A stretch of 64,000 nt of DNA from Glandiceps talaboti (lineage: Eukaryota; Hemichordata; Enteropneusta; Spengelidae), in the NCBI RefSeq assembly GCF_964340395.1, contig NC_135569.1, forward strand, positions 15,729,519-15,793,518, written 5' to 3'. Below, in pieces: positions 46,279 through 59,100 of this stretch. Numbering within the stretch: position 1 is the first letter of the stretch; the number at the start of each line of letters is the position of its first letter. The notes beneath the pieces were generated by a model. That model did no database searches, had not been told where the DNA came from, and worked only from the letters and a program-made list of their open reading frames with translations. A program made the translations under genes and the position numbers.

Positions 46279-47307
46279 CTGTAAGTAGAGAAAGTTTATC
46301 GGTGTTGAAACATCATTAGTTCAACTTCCACATAGTAAATAGCAAAGAAGTGTGACCAAGCTATACAGAAATACTGACAATTGTTACTATAAATCGTGCA
46401 CCTACCCCCAACCCATCCCACCCCACATTAGAACAATTAGTGTTTATAGTAAAGAATGTCCATTATGGTGATTTAAAACTTATACATTTTACACTAAAGT
46501 TATTTTTAGTGAACATGGCCAGTTTATTTCATATACCATGCACGAGCCATTTAGAATTAAAAATATAGAATATATACTCTGGTCGTTCTACGTCACGACA
46601 ACGCGCAACTATGTCACGACAACGTGTGTCTACGTCACTGGTTCTGCTGTGTTCGAAATATGAGTCAAAACGTTTAAAATTACCATTACTTTCCCCGATT
46701 TTATTTTGATATTACTGGCACTGGTGTAATTATGTTATTCTCCAATATTTTTCTTCATTCAGCTGGAAAATACTCGTGACCTAAGGGTTGTCACTACTCG
46801 TCCAGCGACTCGTACTGACAAACACCCCTCATGTCACTTGTATTTTTCTTGGCTTAACGAAGAAAAAACTAGGGGAATAACTTCTGTATTATTCCTAAGT
46901 CACCTGCCTCATAGTGTACTAGATGTACTCCGAGCAAGATAAGCCTGTTACAACTAGGCTGTTTACTTTCAACGGTTGACCTTTTTGCTGCATAATATTT
47001 TCCCGCGAACAATGGTGCTCAAATTAGAGTTTCGTGGTCTGTTTTCTGCACATATGAAGCTTATTGTGCACTTGAAACTAAATCTGTTATGCTTTGGTAT
47101 TTTTCTTTCATCAAGGAAATATATTTACATGAATGTTATTACTTCAATTGTTAGTACAACCCGCAACATTTCTCCAAAGGAAAGCGGTTTACTTTCTAAG
47201 TTTTCATCGTCTTAACAACATATGTAAAAGTTAAAGGTGATTCTAATAGGCAAACAAGACGACAAGTAACAATGCTAAAAAGTCAATTTATCGTACATTG
47301 TACGTAC
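46279..47307 (-). mobile_element. Intron between exons 11 and 12 with foldback repeat copy 2 (46535-46905)
   Basis: 46535-46905 repeats the CTACGTCACGACAACGCG head, the TATGAGTCAAAACGTTTAAA string and the inverted ATTTTTCTTCATT arms. The remainder has no gene. Confidence 0.7.
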
Positions 47308-47412
47308 CTGATTCACAAGTAGGGCTCTGTGGTTGACTGCAAACACATTCTGCGCCTGAAGAAGTCGGTATGCAAATTTCTGCACAACCACCATTATGGT
47401 AATCACATGGAC
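47308..47412 (-). CDS. Exon 11: EGF-like domain closing propeller B
   Basis: Acceptor AG at 47414-47413, donor GTACGT at 47307-47302. It encodes PCDYHNGGCAEICIP then CVCSQPQSPTC, six cysteines in EGF spacing with a shortened last loop. Phase 1-1. Confidence 0.87.
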
Positions 47413-47693
47413 CTGTTTTAATGTACAACCAGTATTTATGTCTTATGTATACATAAACCGATGCATTTTCTTCACATGCTTATGCGTTTATACTTACAGG
47501 CACCGTGTACACATCTGTGTATGTTTTATTTTATATATGTTAAAGATGTAATAAGGATAAGAAATGGGTATTTAAGAAATGGTTCTTGGTTTTAGAGTTT
47601 TGAATTAAAATAAATAAATAAAACAAGTTTGTTCTATTTGAAAACACAAACTGATGTAAAATAAGAACGAGGGATAGTAAAAATAGTACTCAC

Positions 47694-47853
47694 CTGGGGC
47701 CGGAGATAGCAGTTGTCTTGTTCGATCAAACACCACAATTGATTGTACTGTACTAGACAATACCTGCTCCTGCACTACAGTATTCTGTACTTGATTGAAT
47801 TGTACCAGTGTCGACGTCGTTTCCGTTGTATGACGTGTCCAATAAAGATGGTC
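47694..47853 (-). CDS. Exon 10: last blade of propeller B
   Basis: Acceptor AG at 47855-47854, donor GTGAGT at 47693-47688. It starts DHLYWTRHTTETTSTLVQFN and ends FDRTRQLLSPAPG before the EGF exon. Phase 0 in, phase 1 out, like exon 4. Confidence 0.87.
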
Positions 47854-48150
47854 CTGTTGGTGTATAGTGGTTACCGAAATATTGAAAGGGGTGGTTTTCA
47901 AAATAATATTAAAATTATGTGAATTAATGACAACTTTAAAACTTCAGAGGTCACTCAAATATATTAAACGAACTTAAATTGAGAAGAACTTTCTCAAATG
48001 CCTTCAGCTTGTCAGAATTATCATGTGTGATCTGAACATAGCTACAATGTAGCCATGGAAACAACTATCGTTAGAATGATGTTTTATTATATATTTTTCC
48101 AGTTTATTAATTTTTGACAAAGGCGTTAAATAATCAAAATTAACACTAAC

Positions 48151-48265
48151 CTGAAATGTCGCGAGTCCAAATAAATTAGTTTGGCCTTGACCGTAAGTAG
48201 TTCTGTCATGACCATATATGGATACAGACTCGATATTCCTTCCGTTTGAATCTATCCAAAACAAC
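48151..48265 (-). CDS. Exon 9: YWTD blade of propeller B
   Basis: Acceptor AG at 48267-48266, donor GTTAGT at 48150-48145. It reads RLFWIDSNGRNIESVSIYGH and ends LFGLATFQ in phase 0. It is the counterpart of exon 3. Confidence 0.87.
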
Positions 48266-49312
48266 CTATAGAGTAAATTACAGGATGTTTACTTCAATTA
48301 AGATGATTAAGACTAGTCTTTATACCATACACTAGCCATTAAGAACAAAAATATGGAATATATACTCTGGTCGTTCTACGTCATGACAATACGTGTCTTC
48401 GTCATGTCCGTTGTATTCGAAATATCAGTCAAAACGCTCAAAATTACCATTACTTTCCCCGATTTTTCTTTGATATTATTGGCACTAGTATAATTATGTC
48501 ATTCCCTAATATTTTTCTTCATTCAGTCGGAAAATACTCGTGACCTAAGGGTTGTCACTACGAGTCGTTAGACAAGTAGTGACAAAGACCCCTTAGGTCA
48601 CTCATGTTTTCTTTGACTGAATGAAGAAAATATGGGGAAAAAATATCTAAACACTTCTCCACATTTTGCTTGTTACTTAATAAGAAGATATCTTGCCTGG
48701 TTGCACATATGCCAATAATGCAAAATAAAAACCAAACCTGAATGAAGAAAAATATTGGAGAATAACATAATTACACCAGTGCCAGTAATATCAAAATAAA
48801 ACCGGGGATAATAATGGCAATTTTGAATGTTTTGATTCATATTTCGAAGTTGGAGTAAGTCTTTTCGTGACGTCACTCTGTATGATACGATAGGGATCAA
48901 CGGTACCTCTTGAAATTCCATTTGGTATAATTTGGAACACAATAGACTAAATTGGGGGGATTAAGAAGTTACAAGTTGCAACTCAAGAGATGGCAAAATC
49001 ATTAATATATATGTTGTCACAGTTGTCAGCTGTAGTTGTTACCACGTGACTTAAGTTAAGACATTCTTGCAAATGAACAAAACATCATTTTAGATTAGTA
49101 ATAAATATTCGTGAATACTGACGTCATGACGATCCGACCATGTGCCAATCAACGACCTACTGTTTCAGAACATTATGTTGTATGGTGTGTTTGTGTGTGT
49201 GTGTATGTGAGTGTGTGTGTATGTGTGTGTGTGTGTGTTGTGTGTACCATGTAGTTTAAAGTATTCATAGATTAACGCCATGGTGATTAACATTCATAAA
49301 GCAGTTATTTAC
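48266..49312 (-). mobile_element. Intron between exons 8 and 9 with foldback repeat copies 3 and 4
   Basis: 48317-48640 is copy 3 of the same foldback family; 48655-48900 is a second, inverted partial copy next to it. A GT array lies at 49190-49245. Confidence 0.7.
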
Positions 49313-49447
49313 CTTTTATTAGTATAATCGATGGCGATTGCTGTAGGAGCAGTCATATCAGTTGAGACTAGGTTAGTCCTGTAACGTCCTGATAAACTTG
49401 ATTTCTCTATTCTTGGTACTGAACCTTTATCAGCCCAGAAGAGTAAC
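49313..49447 (-). CDS. Exon 8: YWTD blade of propeller B
   Basis: Acceptor AG at 49449-49448, donor GTAAAT at 49312-49307. It reads KLLFWADKGSVPRIEKSSL and TAPTAIAIDYTNKR. Phase 2-2, parallel to exon 2, with the shared IEKSSL string after the blade core showing common descent of propellers A and B. Confidence 0.9.
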
Positions 49448-50612
49448 CTGTCGTAGAAGAAATGGAAAAGAAAATGTATGTATAGGTCAAGACCGGTAAA
49501 GACGTCACGCAAACGTATTACCTTATTTGCTATGTTTGTTTTTGGTTTGCCAATGAGAGAATAGCACGTCCCATTGATATACTACCATGTACATGTATAT
49601 ATGGGACAAAATGTACCCTTGCTATCATTTGACTAGCAATCCTTTTCCCCTGACAAACACACACGCCTTCAAGACATTACATAATATGAGTCGATTATTT
49701 TATGATATGCCCATATATCACTAAGAATAAGGCAAATTTGTTACCACATCCCAAACTGCTGCCATTGGTAATAATCCCATCATTCGGGTCAGATTTTGAT
49801 AATTACGATTTGTTTGATTCGTGGTCGAATTACTAGATTTATAAAAAAAATGCAATTGTGCCAGTCAAATTGCACGACCTGAATAAGTCAAACATCCTTC
49901 ACTTTTTGGGATTGGTAAAAATAAAGCGCCCCCAATCGATGGTTATATTTGGTGAAATACATTTGGTATTGATCTATTGATTTAAAAGAACAGTCGAATT
50001 GACAGGGCAATATCTGTTAGTTGTGTTATGACAGAGGAGCAGGTCTCACAGTAGTAAAGAGAGAACAGTGTGGCAAGATATTGGGGATAATGTGGTGGAG
50101 TGGAGATGATGAGGTTGTCTTTGGGAGTTCTGGCCTTTCAGCTCAGCCAATGACATCCAAACACAGGCACTAATTTCATACAAACACAAAATCAATATGG
50201 TGGTAATAGTAGGAAACCATAAATGCTTTAAAAACTATATGTGGGCTGGATCTAACTACAGAAAAATCCCCTGTCTCTAGTCGGATTCGAAGCCTGGTTC
50301 TAACTACTAATCTTGAGCTCTAACAACTACGTCACAGGGAGGCTGCATTAAAAATCTTTTCCTCTTGAACAATTGGTGAAAAGGGGAGGGTCATATTTTA
50401 GAAAAAGGAAATTGACGAGGAGTCATTTTTTAGCACAATGGACGTAGGGAACAACGGTCACATTTTATGCCACAGACCGCGCGGCCGGGGCTTGATTTCC
50501 CCCAGACCTCACCCATTGAAATTACTGAAGACTCCCTTACGTGCTATATGTGTCATAAGTTTGAATTATTTAACAATACCCATTATTTCAATTAGTCACA
50601 AAAAGTACTCAC
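49448..50612 (-). other. Intron between exons 7 and 8
   Basis: 50336-50539 is a short, internally deleted copy of the AGGGAGCCTTCAGTAATTA-ended element. Otherwise unassigned. Confidence 0.65.
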
Positions 50613-50766
50613 TTTTCACCAGAATGTGCTATAATATCACCAGGTTGATCAATATTGTCTGAAATCAGCTTCACTTTGTATAATCCATCGAAATCGGAAA
50701 TATAAATTGCTTTGGTGTCTGACTCGGTCCAATAAAGGTTGGCAGCAAGCCAATCAACTGTTAAAC
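50613..50766 (-). CDS. Exon 7: YWTD blade of propeller B
   Basis: Acceptor AG at 50768-50767, donor GTGAGT at 50612-50607. It reads GLTVDWLAANLYWTESDTKA then YISDFDGLYKVKLISDN, a class B repeat with YWTE. Phase 1 in and 2 out. A short remnant of the AGGGAGCCTTCAGTAATTA-ended element lies just downstream in the intron. Confidence 0.9.
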
Positions 50767-51212
50767 CTGTAAAATATTGTATTGGTCAATTAAATGTCAA
50801 AAAGAAAAGAAGAATGGATCGTTTTAATCCTAAAACATTTTATTTTTCTTATAGCTGAAGGGCGCTCAGAGCGTCTATCTGTACCTTGTCCATCAACGAT
50901 TTCTTTTGATAAATAAACATTTTGTGGAAAGACTCAATGGTCAATGAGGTTTAGTGTATTTTGTAGAGACTACTCTCATTATTTGAGTATATATATATGT
51001 GCCGCCCTTTGGGGTTTTTTTCGAGCTGAAGCAGAGCTCTGGGCTGAAGGGTCCAAAACGGTGTCCACTTTACATTATTTTCGATTTTGCTTGGTCTAAA
51101 ATGTGGTCAATATATTCCGTTTTCCAAATCATAACTACTACTAATTGCCCCAAAATGTTGCTGCTAAGGGGATACGTCATCGTGTAGAGTTACAGTGTAG
51201 GTGTTGTTTTAC
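50767..51212 (-). other. Intron between exons 6 and 7
   Basis: Unique AT-rich sequence; no feature recognised. Confidence 0.7.
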
Positions 51213-51473
51213 CTTGAACTTCACCAACATTGTTGAACAATGTATCGAAGATTTCCCCTTCACGTAATACCGTTTTTACTATGCTGTGGCTTGTTTGGTC
51301 ATAGGCGTAAAGTACGTCTTGAGAAATATCATAATCCATAGCGGTTGCTTGGATACCAGGATGAAAACAAATCTCAGTGACCGGCTCGTTCGCATTTCCA
51401 AAATCCACAGGTAGCCTGCATATGTTGTTTGACGTGGAGAGCAATATCTGATGTCCTGGGACGAGGTGGGTAT
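51213..51473 (-). CDS. Exon 6: first blades of YWTD propeller B
   Basis: Acceptor AG at 51475-51474, donor GTAAAA at 51212-51207. It starts HLVPGHQILLSTSNNICRLP, the opening strand of a propeller, and continues IQATAMDYDISQDVLYAYDQ, where the YWTD box has decayed to YAYD. Phase 1-1. Together with exon 7 it matches exon 1. Confidence 0.87.
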
Positions 51474-51539
51474 CTATACGTAAATATAATGAATTTGACG
51501 AAGGTAAGAATTAACACCCTGAAGCTGACAGATGGCTGA

Positions 51540-51855
51540 CTGGATGAATGGATGAATGAATGAATGAATGAATGAATGAATGAATGAATGAATGAATGAA
51601 TGAATGAATGGATGGATGGATGGATGGATGGATGGATGGATGGATGGATGGATGGATGGGTTAATGGATGGATGGATGTATGGATGGATGGGCGGATGAG
51701 TGAATGAGTGAATGAATGAATAAATGAATGAATGGATGGATGGATGGATGAATGAATGAATAAATGAATGAATGGATGGATGGATGGATGGATGGATGGG
51801 TGGATGGATGGATGGACGGACGGACGGACGGACGGACGGATGAATGAATGAATGA
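51540..51855. repeat. GAAT/GGAT/GGAC microsatellite
   Basis: Blocks of GAAT, GGAT, GAAT, GGAT, GGAC and GAAT units. It ends about 25 nt from the EGF exon donor. Confidence 0.95.
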
Positions 51856-51885
51856 TGTCGACTGGAGAAGCCTTACTTTACCTAC

Positions 51886-52005
51886 CTAAGATACAAGTAT
51901 AACCGTTTGTATCGAGTACATGGCCGTAATTACACAAACATTTATGACCGTTGGGGTCGCCAACACAAAGATGGTCACATCCTCCATTGCTGATAAGACA
52001 GGGAC
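51886..52005 (-). CDS. Exon 5: EGF-like domain closing propeller A
   Basis: Acceptor AG at 52007-52006, donor GTAGGT at 51885-51880. It encodes PCLISNGGCDHLCVGDPNGH then CLCNYGHVLDTNGYTC, six cysteines in the LDL-receptor class EGF spacing that follows each YWTD propeller. Symmetrical phase 1-1. A second possible donor (GTAAAG) lies 4 nt downstream but would break the frame with exon 6. Confidence 0.9.
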   Translation of the reverse strand, partial: VPVLSAMEDVTIFVLATPTVINVCVITAMYSIQTVILVS

Positions 52006-52351
52006 CTACATCAGTGGAGAAGATGATTAGAACATGTACGTTGTTAATTCTATGCTAGAGCATGCATACACTCTTTACTTGTTGGGTGAGGGTCTATGGC
52101 TAGAGTTACAGCCTCCACTTGTTGGTCGAGGGTCTGGGTGGAGGGTATATGCTTAGGGTTACAGTCTCCACGTGTTGCAATTGGTGGAGGGTCTATTAGA
52201 GTTACAGCGATTCACAAGATTCCCATCCCGATATTTCGCTTTGTAAATGACAGACCAACAAATTAAGGTGGTTATCATGGGAAGAATTAAAATAAATAGC
52301 GTCATTCTTACAACGACATTCCAGGTATAGAACAATACTACTAATACTTAC
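52006..52351 (-). other. Intron between exons 4 and 5
   Basis: A short partial tandem with GGTGGAGGGTCTA/GGTCGAGGGTCT strings at 52085-52200; nothing else. Confidence 0.6.
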
Positions 52352-52499
52352 TGGATTGAGATGGCTGACTGCTTTGTGAGAAGAATGCCAGACCAATAGG
52401 TTGGATGAAATTGAAAGATACCCAAACAGCCACACTCACGTCTGTCCGAGGGATGATCCAAAGTTTATTTGTGTTGTAGTCACTGACATATAGGTAATC
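52352..52499 (-). CDS. Exon 4: last blade of propeller A
   Basis: Acceptor AG at 52501-52500, donor GTAAGT at 52351-52346. Phase 0 in, phase 1 out. It reads DYLYVSDYNTNKLWIIPRTD and PIGLAFFSQSSQPSQS, a degenerate closing blade followed by the short linker normally seen before the EGF domain. It is the counterpart of exon 10. Confidence 0.85.
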
Positions 52500-52515
52500 C
52501 TAATAAAGATACAAC

Positions 52516-53562
52516 TAAAATAATGTAGGCTTGGTGTTTCACACATGAGGAAATTACAGCTAAAAATGATGTAGGCTTGGTGTTTCACTCATGGGACATT
52601 ACAGCTAAAAATGATGTAGGCTTGGTGTGTCACTCATGGGACATTACAGCTAAAATGATGTAGGCTTGGTGTTTCACTCATGGGACATTACAGTTGAAAT
52701 GATGTAGGCTTGGTGTTTCACTCATGGGACATTACAGCTAAAATGATGTAGGCTTGGTGTTTCACTCATGGGACATTACAGCTGAAATGATGTAGGCTTG
52801 GTGTTTCACTCATGAGGAAATTACAGCTAAAAATGATGTAGGCTTGGTGTTTCACTCATGGGAAATTACAGCTGAAATGATGTAGGCTTGGTGTTTCACT
52901 CATGGGACATTACAGCTGAAATGATGTAGGCTTGGTGTTTCACTCATGGGACATTACAGCTGAAATGATGTAGGCTTGGTGTTTCACTCATGGGACATTA
53001 CAGCTAAAATGATGTAGGCTTGGTGTTTCACTCATGGGACATTACAGCTGAAATGATGTAGGCTTGGTGTTTCACTCATGGGACATTACAGCTAAAATGT
53101 TGTAGGCTTGGTGTTTCACTCAAGGGACGATACAGCTAAACGATGTTGGCTAGATTTACAACCAGGCATACAATTGGTGTTTCACTCATGGGACATTACG
53201 TTTTTGACTCAAAAATAGATATATTTCGACTCTAAACTAACAATAACAGAGACACAACAAACACAGCAGGATCCTTTGCCCAATCACATTGAATATTGAT
53301 AAACATTGCTATTCTTTCACATTGTAGTAGAAACAGGCTTCTAATGAAAACATTACACATGGACTTGATGTTTTTAATGGCTGCAATTGTTTATTTTCTA
53401 ACTGATAATCAACATTTCAATTTGACTACTTCTACATCCTCTCTGTGCACATCACCTATGTAATTGTTTCTTTTGCAATAGAAGTTGTCTTAGGGTGTGT
53501 AATATATGTCATGGTGCATGGGTGAAACTCCAAGCCCACATCATTTTAGCTGTAGTAATTTA
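52516..53562. repeat. 44-bp minisatellite (~14 units) with one inverted unit at the far end
   Basis: 52516-53150 repeats a unit with TGATGTAGGCTTGGTGTTTC and ACTCATGGGACATTACAG about 14 times. A single unit in inverse orientation lies at 53510-53562 (GTGAAACTCCAAGCCCACAT), with unique sequence between. This looks like a TIR element in which one terminal repeat was amplified. Confidence 0.85.
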
Positions 53563-53639
53563 GAACTTCGTATGCACGCATTCTAATTTGCTGATCAATT
53601 GATAAACTTATTGCTTGATAATAGAACGATTAATCTTAC

Positions 53640-54434
<795 letters not shown>

Positions 54435-54564
54435 CGTATTTAATGTAATATCGAATGGAAACTGAAATAGTTCTCTTAGTCCGTTATAAGCCTCTCTGAT
54501 AGCATATGGAGACTGTAGGTCAACTGACATAATAGTATCCAGTCCATCATCTGTCCAGTATAGC
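54435..54564 (-). CDS. Exon 3: YWTD blade of propeller A
   Basis: Acceptor AG at 54566-54565, donor GTAAAA at 54434-54429. It reads LYWTDDGLDTIMSVDLQSP and then RELFQFPFDITLNT. It ends in phase 0, matching exon 9. The following intron starts with a long mixed CTGT/TATG microsatellite. Confidence 0.88.
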
Positions 54565-55680
54565 CTATAACGTTAATAAAACCACAACATATTTGAATTG
54601 TCAATAGCACTACGCCACCAGTGTTAAATAATTGTTAATACTGTAAGGCAGTCAAACGAGTCTGTAACTTTTCAATGTACCACTAACAGTACACATAAAG
54701 CACTTCAAGTCTCTTTCATGTATGGAATTCTAAATACGGCTCCTTCTTTATTTCCCAGAGTATCAGCTGCATTTCGTCACATGGTATCCGGTACGCTACA
54801 AAATGCTGCACTCATCAATCAACGTGGGGAAGAAGGTGTTTCAATCGAAGGTGTGGTTTGTCAATTAGCAGCGTCCGGTCCCTACCTCTTTGAACAAAAA
54901 TGCTGATTATATGGTGTCCTCGCATGTAAGACAGCTACTCTGTGAGCCTTTAGAGATGAAACTACAGTTGATTGTGGTTTATTGTGGCTAAACTCGTTTA
55001 ATTGTGGCTAAAGTGAACTCGTTGATTGTGGCTAAAACTCGTTGAGTGTGGCTGAAACTCGTTCCAGCAAATACAGTATTGTGAGTACGTTGAATGCTAA
55101 AAAAAATGCAGACAGCAAACAATACTGACAAGATTTTCCCCTTTAACCCCCCCCCCCCTCCCCCCCCCCCACTGTTATATTTTCAATACACTTACTAAAA
55201 AAATTGCTTCTTTAGTCACAAACAAGGAAGAAACAAATGAGAACGGACCCTCTCCCATAGTCTGATTTTTAGTCATAAATCATCACGGTTTGTGTAAATA
55301 TGGCCATGTACTCGATACAAATTAAGTGGTTATACTTGCATCTTAGGTATGTAAAGTATTGAGTCTCCAGTCGACATCACTCATTCATTCATTCATTCAT
55401 TCATTCATTCATTCATTCATTCATTCATTCATTCATTCATTCATTCATTCAGTCAGTCAGTCAGTCAGTCAGCCATTCAGTCATTCATCCATCCATCCAT
55501 TCATTCATTCATTCATTCATCCATTCATTCATTCATTCATTCATTCGTCCATTGATTAGTTGGTTGGTTGGTGGGTGGGTAGGTGGGTGGGTGGGTTTGG
55601 TTGGTCACTCACTCACTCACTCACTCACTCACTCACTCACTCACTCACTCACTCACTCACTCACCAAATAAATATCTTAC
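54565..55680 (-). repeat. Intron between exons 2 and 3 with CATT and CTCA arrays
   Basis: A short TTGATTGTGGCTAAA tandem at 54965-55060, a C run at 55147-55170, CATT/AGTC/ATCC arrays at 55378-55552 and CTCA repeats at 55604-55663. No coding. Confidence 0.85.
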
Positions 55681-55833
55681 CTGTTTTCATCATAATCTAT
55701 TGTTAGTCCACTCGGTTGATTGATATTACGGTTACCGTTGACCTTGACACTAACCATGACCTCTCGATTATCGCCATTTAGGGAGGATTTTTCAATTTTG
55801 GCATCAACACCTAGATCACACCAGTAGAGATAC
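55681..55833 (-). CDS. Exon 2: YWTD blade of propeller A
   Basis: Acceptor AG at 55835-55834, donor GTAAGA at 55680-55675. Joined to exon 1 it reads QGYLYWCDLGVDAKIEKSSL then INQPSGLTIDYDENR, a standard class B repeat with Cys in place of Thr in YWTD. Phases are 2 in and 2 out, the same as exon 8 of propeller B. The preceding intron is about 5 kb and contains the foldback element. The donor lies directly against a long ACTC microsatellite. Confidence 0.9.
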
Positions 55834-56130
55834 CTACCATGTAAACCAACAGATAAGAGACACGCTGTTACTATGGAAACCAGTTGGGTAGAAACAAATC
55901 TTATTTTAGTTGGACATTTTATTTATATTAATATTACTAAATCTTTATTCTTCGGTACGACAAAAGATCAAATTCACTTCTAAGGATTTCAATCCATCAC
56001 CATAACCAGACAAAGTTTATCTTGTTACAAACTATATCAAAAGTTATAAAAAGAAAGAAAAGTTTTTTACCACGGCAGACGATAACATGTAGCAATGTTA
56101 ATAACATTTTTGCCAAGTCAGGCGATAGCA

Positions 56131-59100
56131 TATGGCGTAGAATGCCTGCCAATATTCGAATATACAATACTGCAATGACTATATGCAATACTGCAATGAC
56201 TATATGCGATATGACTACATGAGATGACTATATGCGATATGACTACATGAGGTGACTACATGCGATATGACTACATGCGATGTGACTACATGAGATGACT
56301 ACATGCGATATGACTCCATGAGATGACTACATGCGATATGACTACATGAGGTGACTACATGCGATGTGACTACATGAGATGACTACATGCGATATGACTA
56401 CATGAGATGACTACATGCGATGTGACTACATGAGATGACTACATGCGATATGACTACATGAGATGACTACATGCGATATGACTACATGAGGTGACTACAT
56501 GCGATGTGACTACATGAGATGACTACATGCGATATGACTACATGAGATGACTACATGCGATGTGACTACATGAGATGACTACATGTGACATGACTACATG
56601 AGATGACTATATGCAATACTGCGATGATGACATGATATGCGGCGATTTTGTAATGACGTTATGCCATTCGTAGATTATTCAATACGCATAATACGAGTAT
56701 TAATATGAAACAGGCTAAGGAGTACTCCTCAGCATGTTGCACGTGGTAAGAGGTGGACCATTTGATATCCTGGGGGGGGGAGGGCTTGGAAGATTTCGGG
56801 GGGAAAAATTGAAAAAAAAATCCGGATATGAGAGGGTTATGGAAAAAAAAGATGGACCACTGCTGCTAGGGAAAAAATGTCTTGGCAGGGAAATGATGCA
56901 CAGGTTCGAGTATACTGTTCAAATTGCTCGTACCTCTCCAACCAGGACACTTGTCAAATCATGACAAACAGTTTCAAACACATGTCAGGGACCAGTCAGT
57001 TTCGTTAGCCTGTGGTACATATAATATTTGTTCTTGTCTCTGTTTCTTTCATAAATGGTTTAAATATTACTTCATGTAAGGGTTCAAACATGAACTATAC
57101 ATAAAATTATACATATAATACATGTATTACCTAGCTACCACACTAGTTACAGAACATGCCATGTAAGTGTTTGGCTGTTTCACAATCAATGCTTCACTTA
57201 TCTTACACTTTGGGGCAAAAGTGAACTTGAAGGTTTTGTAATGGTAACCTTCATACTATTGGATAGTTTATAAAAGAACTTAATCTAAATTGTTCTAGTC
57301 TCTTCAGTATGAATTTGTCAAGAGGGATGCTATACTTCCTATTTCAGACACTGCATGTATCGACACCACAACTCAAATTCAAGTTTCTATTGTACACTAG
57401 GTATGACCTCCTAAAGTGCTCTAACACATCAGTAACTTTACTATAAATGCAATATCAATGACCCTATACCTATGTTACAGGCCCACTTTTATAACATGGA
57501 AAACTTATGTAAAAAGTTATATTTACTTTAGCTTTTCGATGCTTGGCAATATATATCTCAGAGGCTATGAATAACCTAAAAATCGCCTAAATAGAAACAA
57601 AAAACTGCAGATCTGGCGGGGGGGGGGGGGCCTTGGACTCCATCACCCCAGAGGCCACTCATTCGTTAAACCAACAATAAGATTCACCAAAATTGGTAAA
57701 AAAAAAATTGAAAAGCTTCTAGGGGAGATCCCCTAGGACCCCCCCATAAGAGGTAGACATGTCCAAGCCTCAAATCAAAGTTCTTCCCTCCACCTCTTAC
57801 TGTCAAGATGCTATGAAATTTTATTTCAAATATGTTTCAACCATGTGTAGTTGCTTTTTACATGTTAGAGTTGTCTTGTAAAGCTTGCAAATTATTGTCT
57901 GAAAGTGTCTGTGAATGGCCTAAACATTGCTTTAGAAGTAAAAAACCTCGAGGGCTTCTAGGGGGACCCCCAAGAACCCCCCCCCCCGTAAGAGGTAGAC
58001 ATGTTCCAGTCTCAAATCAAAGTTCTTTCCTCCAACTCTTACTGTCAAGATGCTATGAAACTTTATTTCAAAAATGTTTCAACCTCACAGAGTTGCTTTT
58101 TACATGTTAGAGCTGTCTTGTAAAATTTGTAAATTATTGTCTGAAAGCGTCTGTGAATAGCCTAAACATTGCTTTAGAAGTAAAAATCATCCAGGCCGTT
58201 TTCTAGGGGGAGACCCGCTAGAACCCCCCCCCCCCATTCACAGACACTCGCACAAGAGGTGGACATATCCCAGTCTCAAAGCTCTTTCCTCTACAACTTA
58301 CTGTCAGATGCTATGAAACTTTATTCAGGGGGGTCAGTGACTTTTTGTCGGCCCAATGGAAAAAAACACTGACACCCCCCCCCCCCATCCCCCAATCTGG
58401 AGAAACTGACCGGTCTATCTGAATGTTTGAGCTCACCAATCAAGTTTCCGATTTGTATTTTCAGTGTGTCACCATACCATGGCATGTTTATTTAATTGAA
58501 AATCAAACATGTATGAAATATGTAGTTTTTTAAATATAATATGTGTGTGATAGAACAGCATCTTTTTGCTCTCTCTATTACCGTGTGCCAAAACCAAACA
58601 GAAAAATTGTGGCAACAAATGTAGGTGTTCAACAATGACGTAAGAAAAATCCGGATATCTCAAAGAAGCAAAGAAAAAAAAAGTTGCCAGCATAGGAAAA
58701 GGAGAAAAAAAATAATTCTCAGGCAAGCACTGAGGTGGGAAAAAAAATAATGACTCTCCACCAATCTTCCAAGCCCTCCCCCCCAAGGATATCGAATGGT
58801 CTACCCCTTATGCATATTGAATAATCTACGAATGGCATAACGTCATTACAAAATCGCCGCATATCATGTCATCATCTCTCATCGCAGTATTGCATGTAGT
58901 CATCTAATGTAGTCATATCGCATGTAGTCATCTCATGTAGTCATATCGCATGTAGTCATCTCATGTAGTCATATCGCATGTAATCATCTCATGTAGTCAC
59001 ATCGCATGTAGTCACCTCATGTAGTCATATCGCATGTAGTCATCTCATGTAGTCACATCGCATGTAGTCACCTCATGTAGTCATATCGCATGTAGTCACC

